DNA of 64,000 nt from Bacteroidales bacterium (lineage in GTDB: Bacteria > Bacteroidota > Bacteroidia > Bacteroidales > G3-4614). The DNA lies in NCBI GenBank assembly GCA_015061035.1, contig SUXK01000008.1, forward strand, positions 1 through 64,000, written 5' to 3'. Shown piece by piece: positions 48,595 to 57,568 of the stretch (its first letter is position 1; every line of letters starts with the position of its first letter). A model generated the notes under the pieces. It did no database searches and was not told the origin of the DNA. It saw nothing but the letters and a program-made list of their open reading frames with translations. A program made the position numbers and the translations under genes.

Positions 48595-49824
48595 ATGAAA
48601 GAATTTATATTAACAGAACAGGAGAGCGAACGCACCGTATTGGTGGGTTTGGTTACTCCACAACAAAATGAGGCAAAGGTAAACGAGTACCTCGATGAAC
48701 TTGCCTTTCTTGCCGACACTGCGGGAGCAGTGCCTGTAAAAAACTTTATACAAAAGTTAGACTATCCCAATCCTGTAACCTTTGTAGGTAAAGGTAAGTT
48801 GGAGGAGATACGTCAATACGTTGAAGAGAATGAAATTGGTTTGGTGATATTTGATGACGAACTATCGCCCAAACAGTTGAAAAATATTGAGGAGGCTTTA
48901 AAGGTTAAAATTCTTGACCGTACCTCATTGATATTAGATATTTTTGCCAAACGTGCACAAACAGCCCACGCTAAAACTCAAGTTGAGTTGGCTCAGTATC
49001 AATATCTATTACCTCGCTTAACAAGGTTGTGGACACACCTTGAACGCCAGAGAGGTGGTATTGGTATGCGTGGACCCGGAGAGACTCAGATTGAGACCGA
49101 CCGCCGTATTGTCCTTGACAAGATTTCGCATCTTAAAGAGGAGTTGAAACTGATTGACAAACAAAAATCGGTGCAACGTAAAAACAGAGGTAAGATGGTA
49201 CGGGTGGCTCTTGTTGGATATACCAACGTAGGGAAATCAACATTGATGAACTTGTTGTGTAAATCTGATGTGTTTGCTGAAAACAAACTATTTGCAACTC
49301 TCGACACAACAGTGCGTAAGATGATTATTGAGAACCTACCCTTCTTGATGAGCGACACAGTAGGATTTATTCGCAAACTCCCCACAAACCTTATAGAGTC
49401 GTTTAAATCAACTCTTGACGAGGTGCGAGAGGCTGATATTCTTTTACATGTGGTAGATATTTCCCACCCTGCCTTTGAGGAACAGATTGAGGTGGTTGAG
49501 AAGACTATTGCAGATATATGTAAGGATGGAGAGCAAAAGCCTGTGATATTGGTATTCAACAAGATTGATGCCTTCACTTACGTACAAAAAGATGAAGATG
49601 ATCTATCTCCTCGCACACGTGAGAATATATCGCTTGAAGAACTAAAGGCAACATACATGTCGCGTATGGGAGATAACTGTATATTTATTTCGGCAGTGGA
49701 GCGTAGTAACATAGAGGAGTTAAAAATGTTGATGTATCAAAAGGTAAAAGAGATACATGTAAAACGTTTCCCATACAACGACTTCCTCTACTATCAATAC
49801 GATGAGAGTGGAGAGACTTTATAG
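48595..49824 (+). CDS. hflX: GTPase HflX
   Basis: The 409 residues open with the HflX domain (VPVKNFIQKLDYPNPVTFVGKGKLEE). The glycine-rich linker RQRGGIGMRGPGETQIE is specific to the family. The GTPase domain has G1 GYTNVGKSTL, G3 DTVGF and G4 NKID. HflX splits stalled or hibernating ribosomes. The gap before it contains one copy of a heptamer dimer related to the 8668 array (minus strand, near 48570-48588). Confidence 0.94.
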   Translation: MKEFILTEQESERTVLVGLVTPQQNEAKVNEYLDELAFLADTAGAVPVKNFIQKLDYPNPVTFVGKGKLEEIRQYVEENEIGLVIFDDELSPKQLKNIEEALKVKILDRTSLILDIFAKRAQTAHAKTQVELAQYQYLLPRLTRLWTHLERQRGGIGMRGPGETQIETDRRIVLDKISHLKEELKLIDKQKSVQRKNRGKMVRVALVGYTNVGKSTLMNLLCKSDVFAENKLFATLDTTVRKMIIENLPFLMSDTVGFIRKLPTNLIESFKSTLDEVREADILLHVVDISHPAFEEQIEVVEKTIADICKDGEQKPVILVFNKIDAFTYVQKDEDDLSPRTRENISLEELKATYMSRMGDNCIFISAVERSNIEELKMLMYQKVKEIHVKRFPYNDFLYYQYDESGETL

Positions 49825-49835
49825 AGAGTAACGCT

Positions 49836-50411
49836 ATGATAAAACTCGCAACACCTGATGGTTCAACCACTGTTCTATTACATGCTTGTTGCGCACCATG
49901 TTCATCGGCTATAATAGAGGCTATGTTGGCAAACAACATAACTCCCGTTATATACTTTTTCAATCCTAATATATACCCTCAAGAAGAGTACCTGAAACGT
50001 AAAACCGAAATTGAAAATTATGCTCACCGATTGGGGTTAGAGATTGTTGATGATGATTACAATTATGAGGCATGGCGAAAGGGTACTTGCGGAATGGAGA
50101 ACTTACCCGAAAGAAGTAGTCGATGTATGTACTGCTTTAAAATGCGATTACTGCAAACTGCACGATATGCAGCAGAGCGAGGCATAAAATATTTTACTAC
50201 GACACTTGCCTCTTCTCGCTGGAAAGACTTTAACCAAATCATAGAGGCTGGTCGCTACGCCACCTCACAAGTTGAAGGTGTTGAGTTTTGGGAACAAAAC
50301 TGGCGAAAAGGTGGTTTATATGAACGCCGCAACCAACTACTAAAAATAGAGAACTTTTATAACCAGCAATATTGCGGTTGCGAATATAGTGCTAAGAGAG
50401 TTATTAGTTAA
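49836..50411 (+). CDS. queH: Epoxyqueuosine reductase QueH
   Basis: This 191-residue protein has the QueH cysteine motifs HACCAPCSSA near residue 15, SSRCMYCFKMRL in the middle and QQYCGCEYS at the end. It reduces epoxyqueuosine to queuosine in tRNA and replaces QueG in many anaerobes. It starts 11 bases after hflX. A bidirectional terminator separates it from rplS. Confidence 0.92.
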   Translation: MIKLATPDGSTTVLLHACCAPCSSAIIEAMLANNITPVIYFFNPNIYPQEEYLKRKTEIENYAHRLGLEIVDDDYNYEAWRKGTCGMENLPERSSRCMYCFKMRLLQTARYAAERGIKYFTTTLASSRWKDFNQIIEAGRYATSQVEGVEFWEQNWRKGGLYERRNQLLKIENFYNQQYCGCEYSAKRVIS

Positions 50412-50475
50412 CAAGCATTCGCATATTGAATTACGACACTTAAAATCGTTAATATTTTTAGTATTCACTAATACA

Positions 50476-50508
50476 AAAAAAGAGGCAATCTGAAAATTGC
50501 CTCTTTTT
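50476..50508. terminator. Bidirectional terminator between queH and rplS
   Basis: AAAAAGAGGCAAT pairs with ATTGCCTCTTTTT around a six-base loop, between convergent genes. Confidence 0.88.
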
Positions 50509-50527
50509 CTGTTCTATTGATAAAGCA

Positions 50528-50890
50528 TTATGCTTTTTTCTCAACAATTCTTCTCTCTTTAATACGAGCTTTTTTACCTGTAAGAGCACGCAAGTAGTAA
50601 AGTTTAGAACGACGTACTTTACCGAATTTGTTAACAACAATACTTTCGATAAATGGTGAGTCCATAGGGAATATTCTCTCAACACCTACGTTGTCTGACA
50701 TTTTACGTACTGTAAAACGTTTTTTGTTACCATTTCCTGAAATACGGATAACTACACCGCGATATTGTTGGATACGCTCTTTGTTACCCTCTTTAATGCG
50801 GTAAGCAACTGTAATTGTGTCTCCGCTTTTGAATGAAGGCATCTCAATTCCCGAAGCAAATGCCTCCTCTGCAACTTTAATAAAATCCAT
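50528..50890 (-). CDS. rplS: 50S ribosomal protein L19
   Basis: This 120-residue protein has the L19 patterns FKSGDTITVAYRIKEGNKERIQQYRGVVI, GVERIFPMDSPFIESI and GKVRRSKLYYLR. It sits at the interface of the ribosomal subunits. It is monocistronic here, with its own promoter and a structured leader of about 75 bases. Confidence 0.96.
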   Translation of the reverse strand: MDFIKVAEEAFASGIEMPSFKSGDTITVAYRIKEGNKERIQQYRGVVIRISGNGNKKRFTVRKMSDNVGVERIFPMDSPFIESIVVNKFGKVRRSKLYYLRALTGKKARIKERRIVEKKA

Positions 50891-50967
50891 CTTATTTTAA
50901 TTTTAAATATTCGTAAACCGCAATTTAACAAGTCACATCTCCTTGCCAGAGATTGCGAAAAGCGGTG
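50891..50967 (-). promoter_or_regulatory. Possible structured rplS leader (L19-leader-like)
   Basis: On the minus strand CGCAAT pairs with ATTGCG across the leader. Inside, ATCTC-TGGCAAG-GAGAT forms a second stem. An L19 leader class is known from Flavobacteria; the assignment here rests on position and structure only. Confidence 0.4.
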
Positions 50968-50999
50968 CAAAGTAACAAAAAAATTATCACATAAACAAA
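50968..50999 (-). promoter_or_regulatory. rplS promoter
   Basis: Minus-strand TTTG (50999-50996), 20 bases, TTACTTTG (50975-50968). The -7 box is a one-base variant of TAnnTTTG. Confidence 0.55.
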
Positions 51000-51027
51000 T
51001 ATGTTGTTAAGTTTTTATTCCAATCTA

Positions 51028-51059
51028 TTTGAATTTACCGCTATTATAGTATATCTTCG
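51028..51059 (+). promoter_or_regulatory. Promoter of the GH3/serine hydrolase gene, implying a near-leaderless mRNA
   Basis: TTTG (51028-51031), 20 bases, TATCTTCG (51052-51059). The expected transcription start falls within a few bases of the ATG at 51064. Confidence 0.6.
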
Positions 51060-51063
51060 CAAT

Positions 51064-53991
51064 ATGAAATATATTAAACATATCTTTTTGACATCTATTG
51101 CTTTGTTATTTGCCTCATTGACTAACGGCAATAACAACTATTTTTGTAATATATCGGCAGAGCATTTGGCTTGGTGCGACTCAGTTTATAACAGTATGAC
51201 TCTTCGCGAACGCATTGGGCAACTTTTTATTGCTGGTGCGTTAACTACTGAGGATGAAAAAAACAAGGCTCATATTGCTCGAATGGTAAACGAATATAAA
51301 GTTGGTGGTTTTATTTTGAGTAAGGGTACTGCAGGTGCACACTTACGTTTAACCGAGTATGCCCAATCTCTATCAAAAGTGCCTCTAATGATTACTATTG
51401 ATGGGGAGTGGGGATTGTCAATGCGATTAACCGATACTCCTCGATTTCCTAAGAATATTGTTATAGGTGCTGCAAATAATAGCCGCCTTACATACGAATA
51501 TGGCAAAGAGGTGGGACGCCATTGCAAACGCATGGGAATACACGTTAACTTTGCTCCCGATATTGATGTAAATAGCAATCCCAACAATCCTGTTATTGGA
51601 GTTAGATCGTATAGCGATAGTGCCGAAATGGTGGCTCGTTTGGGAATGGCATACTCAAAAGGATTATTGAGTGAAGGCGTTTTGCCTGTTGGTAAGCACT
51701 TTCCGGGTCATGGAGATGTGGAGAGTGACTCGCACAAAACTCTACCTGTGAACAACAAAACAAGGGAGGAGTTAAACAACGAGGAGTTATTACCTTTCAG
51801 AGAGTATATTAAGGCAGGCATGCCCTCGCTTATGGTTGGGCATCTATATATTCCTGCTTTAGATTCTGTGTCGGGATTACCAACATCTCTGTCGCCTGTT
51901 GTTGTGGATAAACTTCTTAAGCAAGAGATGGGTTATAAAGGTTTGCTATTTACCGATGCATTAGAGATGAAGGGTGCAACTGCCGAGAATAGTGCTTTAA
52001 AGGCTCTTCTTGCAGGTAATCATATTTTACTTAAACCTCTTGACGTTGGCGAGTGCATAAAGAGTATTGAGGAGGCTTATAACAAAGGTTTAGTTAAAGA
52101 GGAGTTGTTGCAAAGTGTGGTTAAAAAAATTCTTCTGCATAAATATATTTTTGTTGGTAAGGATAGGATGCCTATCTCGGAGAATGGATTGATATGCGAC
52201 ATTGTTTCTCCCGAAGCAGAGAGGATTATATATAAGATAAACTCAGAGGCAGTAACTCTACTAAAAAACAGAAACAATATAGTTCCTTTACGTGCATTAG
52301 ATAAAACTGCAATAGAGATTGAGTGCTATGGCACAACATCAAGCAAAGATTTCACGAATAGGGTTAAATCGTATGGCATTAACGGGAAAGCCAATAGCAA
52401 CGATAAGGTTTCTATCATAGGAATTTACTCAGGCAAGAGTAATGTTGTGGCTCAGGTTGAGGCGGCTTGTAAGGATAAGAGATATATTTTGGTATTCTTC
52501 ACCTCGCCTTACAATATGAAGTTATTCTCAAAAGTTATTGAGGGAGCTGAGGCTGTTATTATGGGTTACGAAGAGACCAAAGTTATGCAAGAGTGTGCTG
52601 CCGAACTTATTATGGGAGGTATTGCAGCAAAGGGTAAACTGCCTGTTAATGCCGCACCATACAAAAGAGGTGATGGTATTGAAACAAAGTGCGTAAGATT
52701 GGGGTATGCTCCTGCCGAAGTGGTTGGTATGAATAGTTCTACTCTGCTATACATAGACTCTATTGTTGCTTGTGGACTTAAAAAGAGAGCCTTTCCCGGT
52801 TGTCAAGTGCTATTGGCAAAGGATGGTAAGATAGTTTACGAAAAGGCGTTTGGAAAGAGGGCAGGAAAAGAGAGCAGAGAGGTTACTCTCTCTGATATTT
52901 ATGACTTGGCTTCAGTTACCAAAAGTGCAGCAACGATGCCTGTTATTATGCACCTACATGAGCAAGGTGTATTTAACGTTGATACAACACTGCGAAACTA
53001 TATACCGCTACCCGACACCTCGCTTATTGGAGAAATACCCATGAGCGAGTTGTTGTGGCATCAAAGTGGACTACCATCAGGGATAAACCCCTACTATCTG
53101 CTAACCGACAGCAATAGTTACAACGGCAAACTATATCACTGGCGAAAGCAGTCGCCATATCTCATTCAAATAGACAAACAGGTGTTTGCAAATAATCAGG
53201 CAAAGTTGCGTAAAGATCTATTACGTGAGAAGTGTGACTCTTCTTTTACAATAAAGATTAGCGAACGCTTATGGGCTAACAACGCTATACGCGACACTCT
53301 CTTAAACCGTATAGCACGAATGGAACCTGACACCACAAAAAAAAAGTACAGATATAGCGACATAAACTTTGTTCTACTTCAAGAGGTAGCAGAGAAACTA
53401 TCTGGCAGTAGATTAGATGTTCTTACCGACTCTCTCTTTTATGCTCCTTTGGGAATGACTCGCACCACCTTCTGCCCTATGAAAAAGTTTAACAGATGGG
53501 AGGTTATGCCAACTGAACGCGATGATTTTTTGCGTAAGGAGTTAATGTGCGGATACCCTCATGATGAGACTGCATGTATATTGGGAGGAGTAAGTGGCAA
53601 TGCAGGTTTGTTTGGCACTGCTAACGACCTTGCAAAACTCTTGCAGATGTTTTTAAATGGAGGCTCATACGGAGGAGAACATTACCTAAACGAGGAGAGT
53701 ATCACTCTATTTACGCAAACACAAAGTAATATAAGTCGCCGTGCTTTAGGGTTTGACAAACCCGACCTTGAGAATGAGGATAAAAGCCCTTGTTGCCCCG
53801 AAGCAAATGCCACTGTTTACGGACATACAGGTTATACTGGCACTTGCTTTTGGGTGGATAAAAAGAACAATATGATATTCATCTTCTTATCGAACAGAGT
53901 ATTTCCTCACCGATGGAATAAAGAACTGATGAAGATGAATATCCGTCCAAAAATCCAAAACATAGCATACGAAGCATTAAAATTGTTTTAG
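51064..53991 (+). CDS. Fusion of GH3 beta-N-acetylglucosaminidase-like and class C beta-lactamase-like domains
   Basis: I start at the ATG at 51064 (MKYIKHIFLTSIALLFAS, signal peptide), giving 975 residues. An upstream ATG at 51001 would lie within the promoter. The NagZ-like GH3 half shows KHFPGHGDVESDSH and the nucleophile segment LLFTDALEMKGAT, followed by a GH3 C-terminal domain. The second half (from about 560) is a serine hydrolase with SVTK (S-x-x-K, about residue 617), YSD in place of YxN and HTGYTG. The pairing suggests periplasmic processing of peptidoglycan fragments. Confidence 0.9.
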   Translation: MKYIKHIFLTSIALLFASLTNGNNNYFCNISAEHLAWCDSVYNSMTLRERIGQLFIAGALTTEDEKNKAHIARMVNEYKVGGFILSKGTAGAHLRLTEYAQSLSKVPLMITIDGEWGLSMRLTDTPRFPKNIVIGAANNSRLTYEYGKEVGRHCKRMGIHVNFAPDIDVNSNPNNPVIGVRSYSDSAEMVARLGMAYSKGLLSEGVLPVGKHFPGHGDVESDSHKTLPVNNKTREELNNEELLPFREYIKAGMPSLMVGHLYIPALDSVSGLPTSLSPVVVDKLLKQEMGYKGLLFTDALEMKGATAENSALKALLAGNHILLKPLDVGECIKSIEEAYNKGLVKEELLQSVVKKILLHKYIFVGKDRMPISENGLICDIVSPEAERIIYKINSEAVTLLKNRNNIVPLRALDKTAIEIECYGTTSSKDFTNRVKSYGINGKANSNDKVSIIGIYSGKSNVVAQVEAACKDKRYILVFFTSPYNMKLFSKVIEGAEAVIMGYEETKVMQECAAELIMGGIAAKGKLPVNAAPYKRGDGIETKCVRLGYAPAEVVGMNSSTLLYIDSIVACGLKKRAFPGCQVLLAKDGKIVYEKAFGKRAGKESREVTLSDIYDLASVTKSAATMPVIMHLHEQGVFNVDTTLRNYIPLPDTSLIGEIPMSELLWHQSGLPSGINPYYLLTDSNSYNGKLYHWRKQSPYLIQIDKQVFANNQAKLRKDLLREKCDSSFTIKISERLWANNAIRDTLLNRIARMEPDTTKKKYRYSDINFVLLQEVAEKLSGSRLDVLTDSLFYAPLGMTRTTFCPMKKFNRWEVMPTERDDFLRKELMCGYPHDETACILGGVSGNAGLFGTANDLAKLLQMFLNGGSYGGEHYLNEESITLFTQTQSNISRRALGFDKPDLENEDKSPCCPEANATVYGHTGYTGTCFWVDKKNNMIFIFLSNRVFPHRWNKELMKMNIRPKIQNIAYEALKLF

Positions 53992-54037
53992 GGGGAGGCA
54001 TCCTAATTAAAGAACCCTCGTTCTTTGATTATGCTCG

Positions 54038-54064
54038 GTAAAACTCAAACAAGTTTGGTTTTAC
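54038..54064. terminator. Terminator between the GH3 fusion gene and the terminase gene
   Basis: GTAAAAC-T-CAAAC pairs with GTTTG-G-TTTTAC (one bulge), followed by TTTT. It serves convergent genes. Confidence 0.65.
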
Positions 54065-54089
54065 TTTTGCTTATTTGAATAATTTCCAA

Positions 54090-56072
54090 CTAAATAGTTG
54101 CTTCGCTAATGGGGATTTTACTTTTTACTCCTACTCTACTGCTATTGAGTTGAGGAAGTGGTTCTGTGTAGCAAATGTAGGTTCCTATGCAACGGGTAAT
54201 AAGTATATCATCGTGATGCCCCTCCATTGCTCCATACGCTCCATTATCTTTTCGTTCAAATACATCGTGTTCGTAACAAGCATCAAAGTCGCGTTCAATA
54301 TAACCACCCTCTCGCAACATTCTAACCTGATGTGCTATAAGCATAAGTTTTGTGGCTCTGTTCATATGAAATCCCCATCGCACACCACTTCCAGAGTGAA
54401 TCATATTTGTGGTTTGTCGTGCATAGAGGTTGGGATATACCCCCGATACTGTTTCAAGGATATACTCCGAAGAGTCATCATCTCCTCTTTCTGTTTCAAG
54501 GGTATTGCTCTCTACCACCAACAGACTCTTGTTATAAAACTCGGCTATCTGCACAGCCTTCCATGCAAGTAGGTCATGGTCAATATGTCCTCGCCACTGA
54601 GCCACAACTTCAGGAACTCCACCATGTAGCATCCAGTAACGGTCAAATACCACAATAACAGAGTAGTCGGCTTTATTTGACCTTCCTCCTATATCTACAA
54701 CTGTTATGTATCGCATAGAAAAGTGATTCTCCTTATCGGGCATCTCCCAAAGGCGAAGTTCTCCCCCACTCTCCTCAATAAAACGCACATCGGTTAATGC
54801 CTCTTTTCCTCTGTCGCTCCTGCCGTATATATCGCCAACATATTTAGGTTCGCAACACTCCTTGCGTAACCTCTCAACTGATGTGTGCGAAAAGACTTTT
54901 TCGCCTGAATAGTTAAATGCCTCTATATCATCAGAAGGGTACTCTGCCATCATATCGGCATGTTCTGAATATTCTTTGCGCTTTTCTCTGTACCAAGCAA
55001 TTGCCTCAAGTGTTGCTCCTTTATTCCACAACCCCCACTCATACTTTGATAGCGACTCCGCAAACTCCTTGTGGTTGGCAACAGGTTTTGAGTATATCTC
55101 TATTTCAAACCATGGAACAAAAACAAACTTCTTATCACTCTCTCCTCTCTTTGCTCTCATACACTCTTTGTGAAAATAGTTACCAGTTCCGTTTGCGGTA
55201 CTCTCCATAACTATTACCGATAGAGGAAGCAATGCTACCGATCCACAGACTGAACGCACCATGCTTTCGGGTGTTTTACGTTGCGTTGAGTTCCAAAAGG
55301 CTACCTCCGAGAGGTGTGCCATAACAGCATCTGTTCCTCGTACCGACTCTGGCGACTCTGCCGATCCAATTGTTATCTTGCTTTTAGTTGCAGAGATTAT
55401 TGAGGTGTTTGCCATCCTTTCAAATGGCTGAAACTTTATTGGCTCTTCGCTATCGAGCAACCACGATGGGTAGTTCTCTAAAAGTTTGGTATACATTCCT
55501 TTAATGTTTAGGGCAGAATCTTTTAGGTGCGCACATATAACACTGTTCCAACTCTTTCGATGCACCAACTGAATCCACGCCATATATATTTGAACAAGTG
55601 TTGAGCCTCCCCACTGACGTGCTTTTAGCAGTATTATACGTATAGGTTTGTCAGCAAGACGCATCTCCTCTAACTCTCCTAACAATCTACGTTGGGGTAC
55701 ATTGAGTTTAAATGCTATGTCGCTGTCGCCCATTTTATTCTTGATGCGAACAAACATTACTGACCAAAACTCAAAGTCATATTTTATTCTAATCTTTATC
55801 CAATGTTTCCAGACTTCATCAACTACACTATCAGTTGGCTTTACTTTTAGATGTTCAGTGATAAACTTTTTTATACTCCCGTAACGCCTCAACAGTTGTA
55901 CCAACTCCACCTCCTCCATTGCCTTGGGTATATATTGTAGGGGTATTGGAGAATCGGGGATATGAAATGCAATACGCTCTCCATACCCTCCTTCTCCAAT
56001 GTGTGGTTGATACACGCTCTTTACCTTTGCCAATCTTTTGGCATTCTCACTAACTACCTTTTTTATATCCAT
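54090..56072 (-). CDS. terL: Phage terminase large subunit
   Basis: This 660-residue protein has an N-terminal ATPase with KARQWGGST (Walker A-like, 150-158) and AVMAHLSEVAFW (Walker B, catalytic SE at 255-256). The C-terminal RNase H-like nuclease has VVDIGGRSNKADYSVIVVFD (about 458), VVESNTLETE and the late EGHHDDILITR. Every catalytic position looks intact. TerL packages phage DNA into capsids, yet no capsid, portal or protease gene is near. It is paired with a small gene 112 bases upstream. Confidence 0.88.
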   Translation of the reverse strand: MDIKKVVSENAKRLAKVKSVYQPHIGEGGYGERIAFHIPDSPIPLQYIPKAMEEVELVQLLRRYGSIKKFITEHLKVKPTDSVVDEVWKHWIKIRIKYDFEFWSVMFVRIKNKMGDSDIAFKLNVPQRRLLGELEEMRLADKPIRIILLKARQWGGSTLVQIYMAWIQLVHRKSWNSVICAHLKDSALNIKGMYTKLLENYPSWLLDSEEPIKFQPFERMANTSIISATKSKITIGSAESPESVRGTDAVMAHLSEVAFWNSTQRKTPESMVRSVCGSVALLPLSVIVMESTANGTGNYFHKECMRAKRGESDKKFVFVPWFEIEIYSKPVANHKEFAESLSKYEWGLWNKGATLEAIAWYREKRKEYSEHADMMAEYPSDDIEAFNYSGEKVFSHTSVERLRKECCEPKYVGDIYGRSDRGKEALTDVRFIEESGGELRLWEMPDKENHFSMRYITVVDIGGRSNKADYSVIVVFDRYWMLHGGVPEVVAQWRGHIDHDLLAWKAVQIAEFYNKSLLVVESNTLETERGDDDSSEYILETVSGVYPNLYARQTTNMIHSGSGVRWGFHMNRATKLMLIAHQVRMLREGGYIERDFDACYEHDVFERKDNGAYGAMEGHHDDILITRCIGTYICYTEPLPQLNSSRVGVKSKIPISEATI

Positions 56073-56184
56073 AACAGTAGCAAAGTAATTAAAAATTACA
56101 CTACACTTAGTGGTAATTTTATATTATTAGTTGTTAGATTCTTTTTTGCTAACTGCCAAGGTATGCAGCAGATATAACTAACGA

Positions 56185-56433
56185 CTACTTTATCTCCGAC
56201 AATCGTTCAAGGGTGGAGGCTATTGCCAATAGAGTACGTTGCCCATCCTCAGGCGAGGATGTTGCACTATCGTGCTTCTCTAAAGTCTCAATACACTTGA
56301 TAAGGGTTACTTCGTTGGTACACTCAGGTATTAGTTCTCGCAAACGAGAATAACACAAATCTAAAATCTCTCTCTTCTCTTTGTTCATAACGCCTTCGGG
56401 CGAACATTTTTTCTTTGTGGTTTTCATCTTCAT
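56185..56433 (-). CDS. Small helical protein upstream of terL, possible small terminase subunit
   Basis: This 82-residue charged protein has a basic N-terminus (KMKTTKKKCS) and two to three helices. No family is recognised. The small subunit of terminase often precedes terL, so position suggests that role, but the sequence does not prove it. It is divergent from the virion-type gene at 56537 with a 103-base shared promoter region. Confidence 0.55.
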   Translation of the reverse strand: MKMKTTKKKCSPEGVMNKEKREILDLCYSRLRELIPECTNEVTLIKCIETLEKHDSATSSPEDGQRTLLAIASTLERLSEIK

Positions 56434-56536
56434 ATAAATTTAACATTCAAAGGCAAAATTATTGACAGATATTTGCAGTGCGATGTGATAATTATAAAAT
56501 TTATTAATTACTAATTAAAAAAAACTATGTTTACTT

Positions 56537-57061
56537 ATGATTTTAGGAGCAATATTCAATGGAATAATGGCGGCGATACAGAATAGACGTGCCAAGAAGG
56601 AGAAAGAGAAAGCATTGAAGATTCTTGATCAAGAAGAGGAGGAACTCGACAACCTTTTTAATGAAACCTACTACTCTGATTACATGAAACGTGCAGATGT
56701 TCAACAGTTGATAAATACGGCTAAATCGCATTTTCAATCGAGCATGAATAACATTCAAGGGAGAGCAACTGTTATGGGCGGTACTGATGAATGGGTAGGT
56801 GCGAATCAAAGGAGGAATAGCGAGCAACTATCCTCGCTATACTCAAACCTTGCATCTCAGGGTGTCCAATGGAAAGATAGTGTGCTGAATAATTACAGGG
56901 CTCAAAAAGCAAATATTAATGCTCAAAGATATGGTACACATTTTAATGATGCAGCCTCTTATAGAAATGCAAGTTTTGGTTCGCTAAACAACTTGGCTCA
57001 GAACTTCAGCGACTTAGACAACAAACTATTTGATAGTTACGGAGATAAGATATTTAAGTAA
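56537..57061 (+). CDS. Phage virion-internal or DNA-pilot-like protein
   Basis: The 174 residues begin with a hydrophobic, Gly-containing N-terminus (MILGAIFNGIMAAI). A charged coiled coil (RRAKKEKEKALKILDQEEEELDN) and a Gln/Asn-rich helical region with NIQGRATVMGGTDEWV follow. The layout recalls pilot or ejection proteins of tailed and icosahedral phages. The assignment is by architecture only. It starts a three-gene plus-strand set. Confidence 0.6.
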   Translation: MILGAIFNGIMAAIQNRRAKKEKEKALKILDQEEEELDNLFNETYYSDYMKRADVQQLINTAKSHFQSSMNNIQGRATVMGGTDEWVGANQRRNSEQLSSLYSNLASQGVQWKDSVLNNYRAQKANINAQRYGTHFNDAASYRNASFGSLNNLAQNFSDLDNKLFDSYGDKIFK

Positions 57062-57073
57062 AAACAATTAGTT

Positions 57074-57562
57074 ATGAAAACAGAGAATGAAAATACTATT
57101 GATTTAACGTCTCATATTGAGAACATTAAGCGTGGCGAGGGATTTTATGCTACCCTTATTGCTGAGAAGCAACGCATTTCACGTCCCGCTCGTAAGAGAA
57201 TCAATGGGCTGAGGGATCTTTTTGTTTTACTTTATGATCCTGTTGAAAAACAACAATCAGATAGTGCTTTAAACCGTTTGTCGCAACTTATTAAGAGAGT
57301 TCTCTTGGTTTATGAGAATGCTCACCCTAAGGAGTTTCTCAGAAAACTACGTAAGAGGTTATTCAAGATATGCGACAAACTAAGGGGCAGTCAATCAAAA
57401 GAAGTACCTCTGCCTGAGATTATGCAAGAGGATATCATGGATGTAGCACAACAAGAGGTGGAACTTCCACTTGATGATTCTCAAAAAGATTTTATTTATA
57501 ACATGCTTCTCTCTAATGGTGTTACCCATGAGGAGGCTATTAACGAACTTTCAAAATATTAA
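57074..57562 (+). CDS. Hypothetical phage-module protein
   Basis: This 162-residue, mainly helical, basic-then-acidic protein has a positively charged centre (RLSQLIKRVLLVYENAHPKEFLRKLRKRL) and an acidic tail that ends in a UBA-like stretch (NMLLSNGVTHEEAINELSKY). No family is recognised. It lies 12 bases after the pilot-like gene and 6 bases before the large internal protein gene. Confidence 0.55.
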   Translation: MKTENENTIDLTSHIENIKRGEGFYATLIAEKQRISRPARKRINGLRDLFVLLYDPVEKQQSDSALNRLSQLIKRVLLVYENAHPKEFLRKLRKRLFKICDKLRGSQSKEVPLPEIMQEDIMDVAQQEVELPLDDSQKDFIYNMLLSNGVTHEEAINELSKY

Positions 57563-57568
57563 AAAATT

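Noticed and set aside
51001-51063. Upstream ATG for the GH3 fusion gene
   Set aside because: It would overlap the promoter and adds 21 residues before an evident signal peptide.
56537-57061. Microvirus pilot protein as evidence of an integrated microvirus
   Set aside because: No major capsid or replication gene accompanies it, and the neighbour is a tailed-phage-type terminase.
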